Source: Paludibacteraceae bacterium (GTDB lineage: Bacteria > Bacteroidota > Bacteroidia > Bacteroidales > Paludibacteraceae). From it: a stretch of DNA of 36,271 bases. Positions 1 through 7,817 of the stretch are shown in pieces. Numbering within the stretch: the stretch's first letter is position 1; each line of letters opens with the position of its first letter. Made by a program: the position numbers and the translations under genes. The stretch covers positions 1 through 36,271 of the forward strand of contig JAFZGC010000126.1 in NCBI GenBank assembly GCA_017555595.1, in the 5' to 3' direction. The notes under the pieces are model-generated. The model had not been told where the DNA came from. It did no database searches and worked only from the letters and a program-made list of their open reading frames with translations.

Positions 1-74
1 GGGGGGGGAGGTTGTTGAAAGGTGTTGACAGTCTGCGAGATGTGAGGATGAAATAGCGGTGATTATTCGGTGAA

Positions 75-95
75 GTTCCTATGAGGTTCCTATGA
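75..95. repeat. two-copy 10-nt direct repeat downstream of murI
   Basis: The word gttcctatga occurs at 75-84 and again at 86-95. It lies in the 168-nt stretch downstream of the murI stop, which otherwise shows only a run of eight G at the window edge and one copy of the TTTTGAATTATGAAT word at 143-157. It belongs to the tandem-word pattern seen at many junctions in this window. No function is visible. Confidence 0.7.
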
Positions 96-168
96 AAGCA
101 AGGGGCAGATAAGAGGCAAAATGAGGGAATAGGAAATTAAGGATTTTGAATTATGAATAAGGATGAGG

Positions 169-1011
169 TTATAACTCAATATGGTGAGCGGTGATAGGTT
201 CGGAGAGGAAGATGGATGCCGACTCGGAGAATTTTGTGGCAGACTCAGTGGTGAGGTAAGTAACTGTTTGCTTTCCTCCTATCTTTGCACGTTCAGCTAT
301 ATCAGGATGGCGAAGCAAATAATCCATTAGACTGTCAGCCACGATGTGTCCTTGAGCAATAACAGATATGTGGCGATTGGCTATTGGCGATTGGCTATGG
401 GAAATGGAAGAAAGAAAGGCTTCAATCTTGGGTTGGAGTAGTGGATAGTGGGTGCAACCCAAAATAATCGTGTCAATCATCGGGTCGCGAGTGAGCAATT
501 CGGTTAAGTACTTCTCGACGAAATAGTTAGCTCCTTCGCTCAAATGTTCGCCTGCCTCAATCAACGGCACCCACATAGGGCATGCCTGTTGGGTGACAAC
601 GAGTGTGGGGTCTTGCTTGAGCAACTCAATGACGTAACTCTCAGAAGCCACGGTGCCTGGTGTAGCGAGTACACCAATATGTTTGGTAAGCGTGCGCTGG
701 GGTACAACCTCTACAGTTGGTCGGATAACGCCTAACACGCGCAGCTCATCAGGGTTGATATCATGCTGCTGAATGGTACGCAGCGCCTTGGCACTGGCGG
801 TGTTGCAGGCGAGGATAATGAGGTTGCAGCCCTGCTCGTGAAGGTAGTTGACAGCCTGAAGAGTATATTCGTAAATCACATCAAACGAGCGTGTTCCGTA
901 GGGTGCACGCGCATTGTCGCCCAAGTAGAGATAGTTGTACTGGGGGAGATGCTGGCGAATGTGATTCAGGATTGTTAGTCCGCCGTAACCGCTGTCGAAA
1001 ACTCCGATCAT
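169..1011 (-). CDS. murI: glutamate racemase
   Basis: Cofactor-independent racemase that makes D-glutamate for peptidoglycan precursors in the cytoplasm. The 280-residue product opens with the family motif GVFDSGYGGLT (residues 3-13) and has both catalytic cysteines in context: C69 in ACNTAS and C186 in GCTHYPLL. The C-terminal VIAQG and YLTTESATKFSE segments also match the family. Between KIEAFL and ISVIAQG (about residues 201-214) is an extra Ser/Pro/Asn-rich stretch, SSISHSQSPIANRH, encoded by a tandem repeat word also found inside the ABC ATPase gene at 15594-15625. It probably lies in a surface loop. In many Bacteroidales murI follows the skp genes; here it stands alone and diverges from dnaN. 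Its promoter is at 1061-1092. Confidence 0.96.
   Translation of the reverse strand: MIGVFDSGYGGLTILNHIRQHLPQYNYLYLGDNARAPYGTRSFDVIYEYTLQAVNYLHEQGCNLIILACNTASAKALRTIQQHDINPDELRVLGVIRPTVEVVPQRTLTKHIGVLATPGTVASESYVIELLKQDPTLVVTQQACPMWVPLIEAGEHLSEGANYFVEKYLTELLTRDPMIDTIILGCTHYPLLQPKIEAFLSSISHSQSPIANRHISVIAQGHIVADSLMDYLLRHPDIAERAKIGGKQTVTYLTTESATKFSESASIFLSEPITAHHIEL
368..406. repeat. intragenic tandem-word repeat inside murI
   Basis: On the plus strand the word ggcgattggctat is followed by a second, slightly rotated copy, ggcgattggctatggga (about 372-402). Read on the coding (minus) strand it contains tcccatagccaa and ccaatagccaat, each 12 nt. Both strings also occur, in the opposite order, in the ABC ATPase gene (15594-15605 and 15614-15625). 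It encodes the SHSQSPIAN stretch that seems extra relative to MurI relatives. Confidence 0.75.
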
Positions 1012-1019
1012 TGTTGTAA

Positions 1020-1047
1020 TTTTGAATTATGAATTTTGAATTATGAA
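1020..1047. repeat. TTTTGAATTATGAA direct repeat in murI leader
   Basis: Two adjacent copies of the word ttttgaattatgaa lie between the murI promoter and the murI start. The same word appears once at 143-156 on the other side of murI, and as attatgaattttgaattatga at 19831-19851 in front of another minus-strand gene. The copies sit in 5' leaders and spacers, so they would be in the transcript. No role is established. Confidence 0.75.
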
Positions 1048-1060
1048 GTATTTTCGACGA

Positions 1061-1092
1061 CAAAGGTACAAAAAATAAATAAAATGCACAAA
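1061..1092 (-). promoter_or_regulatory. murI promoter, Bacteroidota type
   Basis: Read on the minus strand this is TTTG (1092-1089), 20 nt, then TACCTTTG (1068-1061). It fits the -33/-7 consensus of the main Bacteroidota sigma factor. It lies about 50 nt upstream of the murI start and only 3 bp from the divergent dnaN promoter. Confidence 0.8.
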
Positions 1093-1095
1093 TAA

Positions 1096-1127
1096 TTTGC
1101 ATAAATGGTATATTTTTTGTAACTTTG
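1096..1127 (+). promoter_or_regulatory. dnaN promoter, Bacteroidota type
   Basis: TTTG at 1096-1099, a 20-nt spacer, then TAACTTTG at 1120-1127. The dnaN ATG follows 41 nt later. The promoter is back-to-back with the murI promoter, so binding at one probably affects access to the other. Confidence 0.85.
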
Positions 1128-1168
1128 CGGGCAAAATCAAATAAGTATTTAATTAAAATTGTAAGAAT

Positions 1169-2290
1169 ATGAAATTTAACGTATCAAGCTCGAAATTGTT
1201 TGCTCAGTTGCAAGCAGTAAGTCGTGTGATTGCTGCAAAGAATAGTTTGCAGATTTTGGAAGCTGTGTTGTTTGATCTCGAAGGCGATGTGCTGACCTTA
1301 ACAGCGTCTGATAGCGAGACGACTATCCGCACTTCCTTGACTGTGGAAGATGCACAAGGTGCAGGCAAAGTGGCAGTGGGTGGAAAGTTGCTACTGGAGA
1401 CCCTGAAGGAGTTCTCGGAGCAACCATTGACCTTCCAAATTGATGAACAGAACTTTGGTTTGAATATTACCAGCGCAAATGGTACATATAGTTTCGTGGG
1501 TGCAAATGGCTTGGAGTATCCAGAGATGCCTGTGGAAGAGGGTGATAACACTTTCTCTATGCCAGCCAATATACTGTTGGATGCTATCAACAAGACTATT
1601 TTCTGCACCGCAGATGACGAGTTGCGTCCTGTGATGAACGGTATCTACTTCGACCTAAGTGAGGAGAAAATAGCCATGGTGGCTACCGATGCGCATCGTT
1701 TGGTTCGTTACATCAACGACGGTGTGAAGGGTTCGCAAGCCGTTAGCTTCATCCTTCCAAAGAAACCAGCGCAATTGCTCAAACAAGTGCTGCAAAAAGA
1801 GGCGGAAGAAGTGAAGGTGACCTTTGGGCAAAAGAATGCGAAGTTCGAGTTTGGCACAACCGTGATTGTTTGCCGCCAGATTGAAGGTCGTTTCCCTAAC
1901 TACAATGCGGTGATTCCACAAAACAACACTAATAAAGTGGTGGTTGATCGTCAGACAATCGTGAATGCTTGCAAGCGTGTGGCAGTGTTTGCTAACACAG
2001 GTACTAGTCTGTTGAAACTGGCGCTTAGCGAGAACCAAATCAAGATTTCGGCACAAGATATAGACTTCTCTACTTCTGCGGAGGAGACTATCAGCTGCGA
2101 TTACAATGGCATGCCAATGGCTATTGGCTTCAAAGCACCTTTCTTGATTGAGATCTTGTCATCAATTGCTTCGCAAGATGTAGTGCTGGCTTTGGCTGAT
2201 CCAGCTCGTGCTGGTTTGATTCTTCCTGCAGAGAATGAGGAGAAACAAGATTTGTTGATTTTGTTAATGCCAATGCTTCTGAACGACTAA
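1169..2290 (+). CDS. dnaN: DNA polymerase III beta sliding clamp
   Basis: Ring-shaped processivity clamp that tethers the replicative polymerase and repair proteins to DNA. The 373-residue product has the normal family length and recognisable three-domain landmarks: MKFNVSSSKLFAQLQAVSRVI at the start (residues 1-21), the segment ELRPVMNGIYFDL in domain 2 with TDAHRLV after it, and a C-terminal LILLMPMLLND in place of the usual hydrophobic end (family ...PVR/PMR). It has its own promoter 41 nt upstream and is followed after 117 nt by an exonuclease gene, a neighbourhood seen in other Bacteroidales. No dnaA is nearby, so this is not a classic origin region. Confidence 0.97.
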   Translation: MKFNVSSSKLFAQLQAVSRVIAAKNSLQILEAVLFDLEGDVLTLTASDSETTIRTSLTVEDAQGAGKVAVGGKLLLETLKEFSEQPLTFQIDEQNFGLNITSANGTYSFVGANGLEYPEMPVEEGDNTFSMPANILLDAINKTIFCTADDELRPVMNGIYFDLSEEKIAMVATDAHRLVRYINDGVKGSQAVSFILPKKPAQLLKQVLQKEAEEVKVTFGQKNAKFEFGTTVIVCRQIEGRFPNYNAVIPQNNTNKVVVDRQTIVNACKRVAVFANTGTSLLKLALSENQIKISAQDIDFSTSAEETISCDYNGMPMAIGFKAPFLIEILSSIASQDVVLALADPARAGLILPAENEEKQDLLILLMPMLLND

Positions 2291-2407
2291 TTTTGTGTTT
2301 CTTTTGGCATCTTGCTGGTTGTTTTTCGGTCACAATGTCCCGCATTGCTCTCTCAATCCGTCCAGCAATCTGCTCAAAACAAACAACAAAATGTGTGTGA
2401 TTAAATT

Positions 2408-3199
2408 ATGAAGTTGCAATTAACTCGCCCGTTAGTTTTCTTTGATTTGGAAACTACGGGACTAAATATCGCATCCGATAGGATTGTAGAGTTGAGTTAT
2501 TATAAGGTCTTTCCCAACGGAACGTCGGAGGGAAAGACCTTCCGCGTCAAACCAGTACAGGTGATGCTTGGACAAGAAGTGCAGTTGCATATCTCGGAAG
2601 AGGCCAGTGCGGTGCATGGCATCTATGACGAGGATTTGGTAGATTGTCCGACCTTTAAGGAGATTGCACCTGAATTGGTGCAAGTGCTGGAAGATGCTGA
2701 TTTGGCTGGGTATAACTCGAACCACTTTGATTTGCCATTGCTGGCGGAGGAGATGATGCGCGCTGGAGTGAATATAGACTTGAAAGGGAAAAAGATGGTG
2801 GACGTATTCACTATCTTCCAGCGTCAAGAACCACGCAACTTAGTGGCAGCATACAAGTTCTACTGCGGAAAAGACCTAACTAATGCGCACTCGGCAGATG
2901 CCGATACGATGGCTACCTACGAAGTGCTGATGGCACAGTTGGATAAATATGATATTCCGACTGATGTGGATGGCCTGGCGGAGTTTACTGCTGGAAATGC
3001 GCGTTTTGCGGACTTCGCAGGGCGTATTGCGTATGATGCGCAGGGCGTGGAGATATTCAACTTTGGTAAATACAAAGGTCAGCGCGTAGCGGATGTGTTC
3101 CGCCGTGATACTGGTTATTATGGCTGGATTCAGCAAGGCGATTTTCCTCAATATACCAAGAATGTGTTTACGCGTATCTACCTGAGCTTGCGTAAATAA
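2408..3199 (+). CDS. DnaQ-like 3'-5' exonuclease
   Basis: DEDD-superfamily exonuclease, probably acting in DNA proofreading or repair. Exo I is FFDLETTG with D13 and E15. Exo II is NSNHFD with D108. Exo III is HSADAD with H161 and D166, giving the DEDDh arrangement. After the nuclease domain (about residues 1-180) there is a C-terminal domain of about 70 residues containing FNFGKYKGQRVADVF and GYYGWI, of the type fused to many Bacteroidota DnaQ-like proteins. The ATG is preceded by a short AT-rich leader with no clear promoter, so it may be read through from dnaN. Its exact biological substrate cannot be told from sequence. Confidence 0.9.
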   Translation: MKLQLTRPLVFFDLETTGLNIASDRIVELSYYKVFPNGTSEGKTFRVKPVQVMLGQEVQLHISEEASAVHGIYDEDLVDCPTFKEIAPELVQVLEDADLAGYNSNHFDLPLLAEEMMRAGVNIDLKGKKMVDVFTIFQRQEPRNLVAAYKFYCGKDLTNAHSADADTMATYEVLMAQLDKYDIPTDVDGLAEFTAGNARFADFAGRIAYDAQGVEIFNFGKYKGQRVADVFRRDTGYYGWIQQGDFPQYTKNVFTRIYLSLRK

Positions 3200-3204
3200 C
3201 CACC

Positions 3205-3224
3205 CTACACCACTCTACACCACT
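3205..3224. repeat. two tandem 10-nt copies abutting the rnz start
   Basis: ctacaccact at 3205-3214 and again at 3215-3224, ending exactly where the TTG start of rnz begins. The unit differs by one base from the reverse complement (ctaaaccact, in rotated form) of the 10-nt unit repeated three times inside ispG at 14111-14140. The repeat therefore forms the whole immediate upstream region of the rnz start codon. Confidence 0.8.
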
Positions 3225-4007
3225 TTGAACAATACTCTTACCATATTAGGTTGCGGCAGTGCTATGCCTACATTCCAAAACTCGCCTACAGGGCAGATTG
3301 TGGAATTGTGCGACAAGTCTTTCTTGGTGGACTGTGGCGAAGGTACGCAGTTGAAGATGAGACAATTAGGTGTGAAAACGGCACGGCTATATACGGTGTT
3401 GATTTCACATCTGCATGGTGATCATTGCTTTGGACTGATTGGGTTGATTTCTACGTTGGGCATGATGGGTAGGACACAACCGCTGCATATCTATGCACAT
3501 GGCGATTTGGAAAAACTACTCCGTCCGTGGTTGGATTATCATTGCCAAGATATGCCGTATGAGGTTGTATTTCACACGATTAACCCGCGTAAACGAGCGG
3601 TGATTTTTGAGGATAGAACGCTGACCATAGAAACTATTCCACTGAAACATAAGGTACCCACTTGTGGCTTCTTGTTTACCGAACATCACCGCGATACAGA
3701 ACCGCGCAAACGCTATGCGTATTGTTCGGATACAGCATATCGCGAACAGATTGTGGAGCAGATAGCGGGCGTGGAAGTGCTGTTTCATGAGTCAACCTAC
3801 ACGGAGAAAGATGCGGATAAGTGCAAAAAGCATACGCATTCTACCGCAAAACAAGCCGCGCAAATAGCTAAGTTGGCGGGCGCAGGAAAATTGGTTGTAG
3901 GGCATTTTAGTGCCCGCGAAGATGATCATACTGTGTTTTTGAACGAAGCACAAGAGGTTTTTCCCAATACGGTATTGGCGGAAGAATGTAAGATGATTGA
4001 GATATAA
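3225..4007 (+). CDS. rnz: ribonuclease Z, short form
   Basis: Metallo-beta-lactamase-fold endonuclease that trims the 3' ends of tRNA precursors. The metal site is intact: SHLHGDH at residues 61-67, H142, D169 in YAYCSDT, and H227 in GHFSAR. The N-terminal LTILGCGSAMPT is typical and sets the start; no ATG is available, so TTG at 3225 is used. The protein has 260 residues where bacterial RNase Z is usually about 300. The missing length seems to fall between GFLF (148-151) and YAYCSDT, where relatives carry about 40-45 residues. The 3' end lies 1 nt from radA, so the two are probably cotranscribed. A related MBL-fold nuclease remains possible. Confidence 0.88.
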   Translation: MNNTLTILGCGSAMPTFQNSPTGQIVELCDKSFLVDCGEGTQLKMRQLGVKTARLYTVLISHLHGDHCFGLIGLISTLGMMGRTQPLHIYAHGDLEKLLRPWLDYHCQDMPYEVVFHTINPRKRAVIFEDRTLTIETIPLKHKVPTCGFLFTEHHRDTEPRKRYAYCSDTAYREQIVEQIAGVEVLFHESTYTEKDADKCKKHTHSTAKQAAQIAKLAGAGKLVVGHFSAREDDHTVFLNEAQEVFPNTVLAEECKMIEI

Positions 4008-4008
4008 A

Positions 4009-5367
4009 ATGGCAAAAGTATCTACGCAATATGTGTGTTCTAACTGCGGTGCTAAGGCGCCGCAGATGATTGGTCGTTGCCCTGTGTGTGGTGAGTGGGG
4101 AACGTATGAGGAGGAAGTGAATACGATTGTGTCCACCAAGAAAGGCGGTGCGACTTTGCGGCGAGGCGCCACGGCTCAGCGTTTGCACGAAGTGGATGCG
4201 AAAGAGGAGATGCGGATTGATATGCACTCTTCAGAACTGAATCGCGTATTGGGTGGCGGATTGGTGCCTGGAAGTATGGTGCTGTTGGGTGGTGAACCTG
4301 GTATTGGAAAGTCCACATTGGCGTTGCAAGTGTTGTTAAAAATGGGCGATAAGAAAACGCTATATGCCAGCGGAGAGGAGAGTGCTAAGCAGCTGAAATT
4401 GAGGGCAGAACGATTGTCTGGAGATGCCTCTAACTTGTATATCTTGGCGGAGACATCGCTGGAGAGGATCTTGGATAGCGCGACGGAGATCCAACCCGAT
4501 ATAGTGGTCGTGGATAGTATTCAGACGATTGGTACGGAGGCGATAGAAGCAAGTATAGGTAGCTTGAGCCAAGTGCGTGAGTGTGCCGCTCGGATATTAC
4601 AGTATGCTAAAGAGAAAAATGTGCCTTTCATCATAGTAGGGCATATCAATAAGGAAGGTTCGCTGGCTGGCCCTAAAGTATTAGAGCATATCGTAGATAC
4701 GGTTTTGCAATTTGAGGGTGACCAGCATTACGTATATCGCATTCTACGGGCGCAGAAGAATCGTTTTGGAAGTACAAGCGAGTTAGGTATATTCGAAATG
4801 CAGCATGACGGTTTGCGCGAAGTGGTGAATCCGAGTGAGTTGCTATTGTCGAGTAATCGCGAAGGCTTGTCGGGTATAGCCATTGCTGCAGCTGTGGAAG
4901 GTGTTCGCCCGCTACTCATAGAGGTGCAGGCGTTGGTGGCGAGTGCTGCATACGGAACTCCACAACGAAGCAACACGGGCTTTGATGGCAGACGATTGAA
5001 TATGTTGCTGGCGGTATTGGAGAAACGAGTTGGGTTTAAGTTGTTGCAGAAAGACGTGTTTGTAAATATCGCTGGCGGCCTGCGCGTGAATGATCCTGCG
5101 ATAGATTTGGCGGTATTAGCAGCGGTACTTTCGTCGAATATGGACATTGCGCTGGATGAACAAACTTGTGTGACGGGTGAGGTTGGATTGGGTGGAGAAA
5201 TACGCCCCGTCAATCGAATAGACCAACGGATAAGAGAAGCGGAAAAGCTTGGTTTTAAGCAGATTATCGTCCCATCTGGACAGAAATACGATGCCCATAA
5301 CTTGAAGATTAAAGTATTGGAAGTGAGTCGTGTAGCAGAGGCATTCAAAATTTTATTGCATAAATAA
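4009..5367 (+). CDS. radA: DNA repair protein RadA
   Basis: RecA-like ATPase that promotes branch migration of recombination intermediates. The protein begins with a C4 zinc finger (C10, C13, C24, C27). The Walker A segment GGEPGIGKST is at residues 94-103, the RadA-specific KNRFGS motif is near residue 250, and the C-terminal half is a Lon-protease-like domain without an apparent active Ser-Lys pair. The length of 452 residues is normal. The ATG at 4009 is chosen over an upstream TTG because MAKVSTQYVCSNCG is the family's usual beginning. It follows rnz by 1 nt and ends 75 nt before the next gene, which has its own promoter. Confidence 0.96.
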   Translation: MAKVSTQYVCSNCGAKAPQMIGRCPVCGEWGTYEEEVNTIVSTKKGGATLRRGATAQRLHEVDAKEEMRIDMHSSELNRVLGGGLVPGSMVLLGGEPGIGKSTLALQVLLKMGDKKTLYASGEESAKQLKLRAERLSGDASNLYILAETSLERILDSATEIQPDIVVVDSIQTIGTEAIEASIGSLSQVRECAARILQYAKEKNVPFIIVGHINKEGSLAGPKVLEHIVDTVLQFEGDQHYVYRILRAQKNRFGSTSELGIFEMQHDGLREVVNPSELLLSSNREGLSGIAIAAAVEGVRPLLIEVQALVASAAYGTPQRSNTGFDGRRLNMLLAVLEKRVGFKLLQKDVFVNIAGGLRVNDPAIDLAVLAAVLSSNMDIALDEQTCVTGEVGLGGEIRPVNRIDQRIREAEKLGFKQIIVPSGQKYDAHNLKIKVLEVSRVAEAFKILLHK

Positions 5368-5399
5368 TTTGCATATATCAAAAAAAAGTAGTACCTTTG
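5368..5399 (+). promoter_or_regulatory. promoter of the uppS-bamA envelope operon
   Basis: TTTG at 5368-5371, a 20-nt spacer, then TACCTTTG at 5392-5399. The first gene starts 42 nt downstream. The upstream half (AATTTGCATA) is nearly identical to that of the dnaN promoter. It lies directly after the radA stop. Confidence 0.85.
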
Positions 5400-5441
5400 C
5401 GGGTCAAATGTGTATAATCTAAAAAACAATAAAAAGTTGTT

Positions 5442-6257
5442 ATGAAAAATAGTAAGTTATTTCTTGTGTTGATGGTGGTTTTAATGCCACTGTTTGTAAA
5501 CGCGCAGACGCAGAATGTGGAGTTTGGATTGCAGGTTGGTGCTGGTTTTTTCATTGGAGATAAAAACCCTAATCCGGATTATATTCGTACTAATGAGTTC
5601 GCATGGATGCGTGATTCTGAAGGTATGCCTGCTTTTGAGACTTATGGCTTTTTAGTTCGTTACCGTTTTGATTATCGTTGGGCATTGCAGGTTCAAGGTA
5701 TGCGCCAACGTGTGCGTTTCAAGGAGGAGTCTGCATTACGTCCTGATGGATTGTATTTCTATAATGGCGTGTGGAATCTTGATATGATGGCGGAATTTAA
5801 CTTCTTGAGATATGGTTTTGTGGAGAATCGTAATGCAAAGATTTACACTGTAACTCCTTATGCAGCAGTTGGATTGGGTACGTCTTTGTATAATGAACAT
5901 GCTACGTATCGTTGGGGATTGAACGATGGCAAGAAGAACTCGCCATATCCAGCCATCAAAGCAAAAGATTTAGCAGCTGCTATGTACATACCTTTTGCTT
6001 TGGGTCTGAAATTACGTATGGCTTCGAACTGGCAATTTAAGATGGCTTGTCAATATAATTTGTATGTGCTCAATGGAGACCTTAATGGTAGTACGGCAGG
6101 CTCTATCAAGGAGGGTGACGTGACTGCCTATCCTAATGGTACTGGTGTAGAATTGGGCTCTTATAAGGCTGCAAGCACACATAATATCGTGGCAACAGTA
6201 GGTGTGATTTATAATCTCCCTGCTAATGGCCGTGGTGGTGTAATGATTAATTACTAA
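5442..6257 (+). CDS. outer-membrane beta-barrel protein, DUF6089-like
   Basis: Predicted outer-membrane barrel of 271 residues. An N-terminal signal peptide (MKNSKLFLVLMVVLMPLFV, cleavage after NAQ near residue 22) is followed by alternating aromatic strands such as FGLQVGAGFFIGDK, YRFDYRWALQVQGMRQRV and PYAAVGLGTSLY. Proteins of this kind (DUF6089 family) commonly stand upstream of uppS and bamA in Bacteroidota, and the next gene is a paralogue. Shared blocks with that paralogue include a VG.G...GD start, the YRFDYRWALQ / [10 protein letters not shown] strand followed by a QRQR-like turn, and a late TPY..LG.G strand. It is first in an operon with its own promoter. The precise function is unknown; a role in envelope assembly is inferred from context. 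Confidence 0.85.
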   Translation: MKNSKLFLVLMVVLMPLFVNAQTQNVEFGLQVGAGFFIGDKNPNPDYIRTNEFAWMRDSEGMPAFETYGFLVRYRFDYRWALQVQGMRQRVRFKEESALRPDGLYFYNGVWNLDMMAEFNFLRYGFVENRNAKIYTVTPYAAVGLGTSLYNEHATYRWGLNDGKKNSPYPAIKAKDLAAAMYIPFALGLKLRMASNWQFKMACQYNLYVLNGDLNGSTAGSIKEGDVTAYPNGTGVELGSYKAASTHNIVATVGVIYNLPANGRGGVMINY

Positions 6258-6286
6258 CAATCATCAACTCGCGTTGTAAGTTTATA

Positions 6287-7060
6287 TTGCTGATAATGTG
6301 GTGGGGATTGGCATGCTTCCCCACTATGTTGTGCGCCGCCATAACGGAATATACTTGCGAGGTAGGGGTGCAGGTCGGCTGCGGATACTATGTAGGGGAT
6401 GCGGAGAAGATGATTTTTATGAACCCTCGTGAGGTGTTGGGCGCGCAATTTCGTTACAACTTTGACTCGCGTTGGGCTATGCAAATCAAAGCGCAGCGAC
6501 AACGAATAGCATTTTCTTATACACCATCTGCGACGGAGGAGCAACCCAATCCGATGCCTATAAAGTTCCAAACCCCAGCATGGCACATTGATGCTTCGGC
6601 TGAGTTTAACTTTTTTCGTTTTGGATTACATCCGTTTGATTCTCGCATAAAGCCCATAACTCCTTATGTTAGTTTGGGTGTTGGCATTAGTGCTCGCAAT
6701 AAAATGGCTTCTCGTGTTCTGCCCGATACGCTGAATTTTCCTGCTTTTACATTCATGAACATGAATCGCCCTGCTTTCTATATACCAATAGGCATTGGCG
6801 TGAAATGGAAATTTGCCGAGCGTTGGCAGTTGCATGCTTGTTGGCAGCATCAGATCTATTTGTCGGATAATGTAGAGGGGTATATGGCTGGATTCGATGA
6901 TGAAAAAGCGATAGCTGACTATGGACCTTCGATATTGAATAATTCACATGAGATGAATGGTGCTAATATCTTTAATAATGATTTAGTATCCACATTGACT
7001 GTCGGAATTGTCTTTGAGTTTGGAAAAAGAGAAAAGATATGCTATTTTTGTGAAGAATAA
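6287..7060 (+). CDS. outer-membrane beta-barrel protein, DUF6089-like paralogue
   Basis: Second barrel protein, about 257 residues, homologous to the gene before it ([20 protein letters not shown] and [14 protein letters not shown] match the upstream protein's strands). The N-terminus is hydrophobic ([13 protein letters not shown]), consistent with a signal peptide. The start is uncertain: TTG at 6287 gives MLIMWW, ATG at 6296 gives MWW, and no better upstream ATG exists. It lies 29 nt after the first barrel gene and 16 nt before uppS, within the same operon. The pair probably arose by tandem duplication and then diverged strongly. Function unknown. Confidence 0.8.
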   Translation: MLIMWWGLACFPTMLCAAITEYTCEVGVQVGCGYYVGDAEKMIFMNPREVLGAQFRYNFDSRWAMQIKAQRQRIAFSYTPSATEEQPNPMPIKFQTPAWHIDASAEFNFFRFGLHPFDSRIKPITPYVSLGVGISARNKMASRVLPDTLNFPAFTFMNMNRPAFYIPIGIGVKWKFAERWQLHACWQHQIYLSDNVEGYMAGFDDEKAIADYGPSILNNSHEMNGANIFNNDLVSTLTVGIVFEFGKREKICYFCEE

Positions 7061-7076
7061 TTCTTGCAGCGATTAT

Positions 7077-7817
7077 ATGAATTACAAAGATCAAATACAA
7101 AAAAATCGAATACCTCGTCATGTGGCCATCATCATGGATGGTAATGGGCGTTGGGCAAGGCGTCAAGGGTTAGCGCGGATGTTCGGTCATCGACAAGGGG
7201 TAAAAACGGTGCATACCATCACAGAAGTCGCGGCTGAATTGGGAATAGAATATTTGACTTTATACGCTTTTTCAACAGAAAATTGGAATCGTCCTAAAGA
7301 GGAAGTCGATGCCTTGATGTCATTGTTGGTGGATACGATTGCCAAAGAAACACCAACCCTAATGAAAAATAATGTGCGTTTATCAACGATTGGCGATATA
7401 ACTCGTTTACCTGAAAATGCGCAGCATAAGTTTCAGACATGCATTGCAGAAACAAGCCAGAATACAGGACTACATTTGGTAATAGCACTCAGTTATAGTG
7501 CGCGTTGGGAGATTATTCAAGCAACCCAAGAAATCGTTTCGGCTGTTCAACGCGGTGAAATCTTGTTGGAGGATGTCAATGAAGAAATGCTCTCTTCTTA
7601 TATGACTACCTCGCAGATGCCAGATCCTGATTTGCTGATTCGTACAAGCGGAGAATTACGTATCAGTAATTTTTTGTTGTGGCAGTTGGCTTATTCTGAG
7701 TTATATTTTACGGAGTGCTTATGGCCTGAATTTACCGAAGAAGAATTTTATCATGCAATAGTAGATTATCAACATAGAGAAAGAAGATTTGGAAAAACTA
7801 GTGAACAGATTCGTTAA
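7077..7817 (+). CDS. uppS: isoprenyl (undecaprenyl) diphosphate synthase
   Basis: Cis-prenyltransferase that elongates farnesyl diphosphate with isopentenyl diphosphate to the C55 lipid carrier used for peptidoglycan and surface glycans. The family start [13 protein letters not shown] places the catalytic aspartate at D21. [12 protein letters not shown] and the C-terminal [20 protein letters not shown] are diagnostic. The ATG at 7077 (MNYKDQIQ) is preferred to an in-frame upstream start at 7008, because the family begins shortly before RHVAIIMDG and the upstream start would overlap the preceding gene. Length 246 residues, normal. It overlaps bamA by about 29 nt (17 nt if bamA starts at 7801). 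Confidence 0.96.
   Translation: MNYKDQIQKNRIPRHVAIIMDGNGRWARRQGLARMFGHRQGVKTVHTITEVAAELGIEYLTLYAFSTENWNRPKEEVDALMSLLVDTIAKETPTLMKNNVRLSTIGDITRLPENAQHKFQTCIAETSQNTGLHLVIALSYSARWEIIQATQEIVSAVQRGEILLEDVNEEMLSSYMTTSQMPDPDLLIRTSGELRISNFLLWQLAYSELYFTECLWPEFTEEEFYHAIVDYQHRERRFGKTSEQIR

Noticed and set aside
1..8. Run of eight G at the window edge
   Set aside because: It may be real, but at the sequence edge an assembly or trimming effect cannot be excluded, so no feature is called.
1020..1168. Replication origin next to dnaN
   Set aside because: No dnaA gene and no cluster of DnaA boxes is visible; the region is accounted for by two divergent promoters and a word repeat.
2312..2368. Weak inverted repeat ttgctgg/ccagcaa after dnaN
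   Set aside because: The arms are 7 nt with a loop above 40 nt and no T run, so it is too weak to call a terminator.
4728..5429. Minus-strand open frame of 233 residues opposite radA
   Set aside because: Shadow frame with Ser/Asn/Thr-rich composition; radA is certain on the plus strand.
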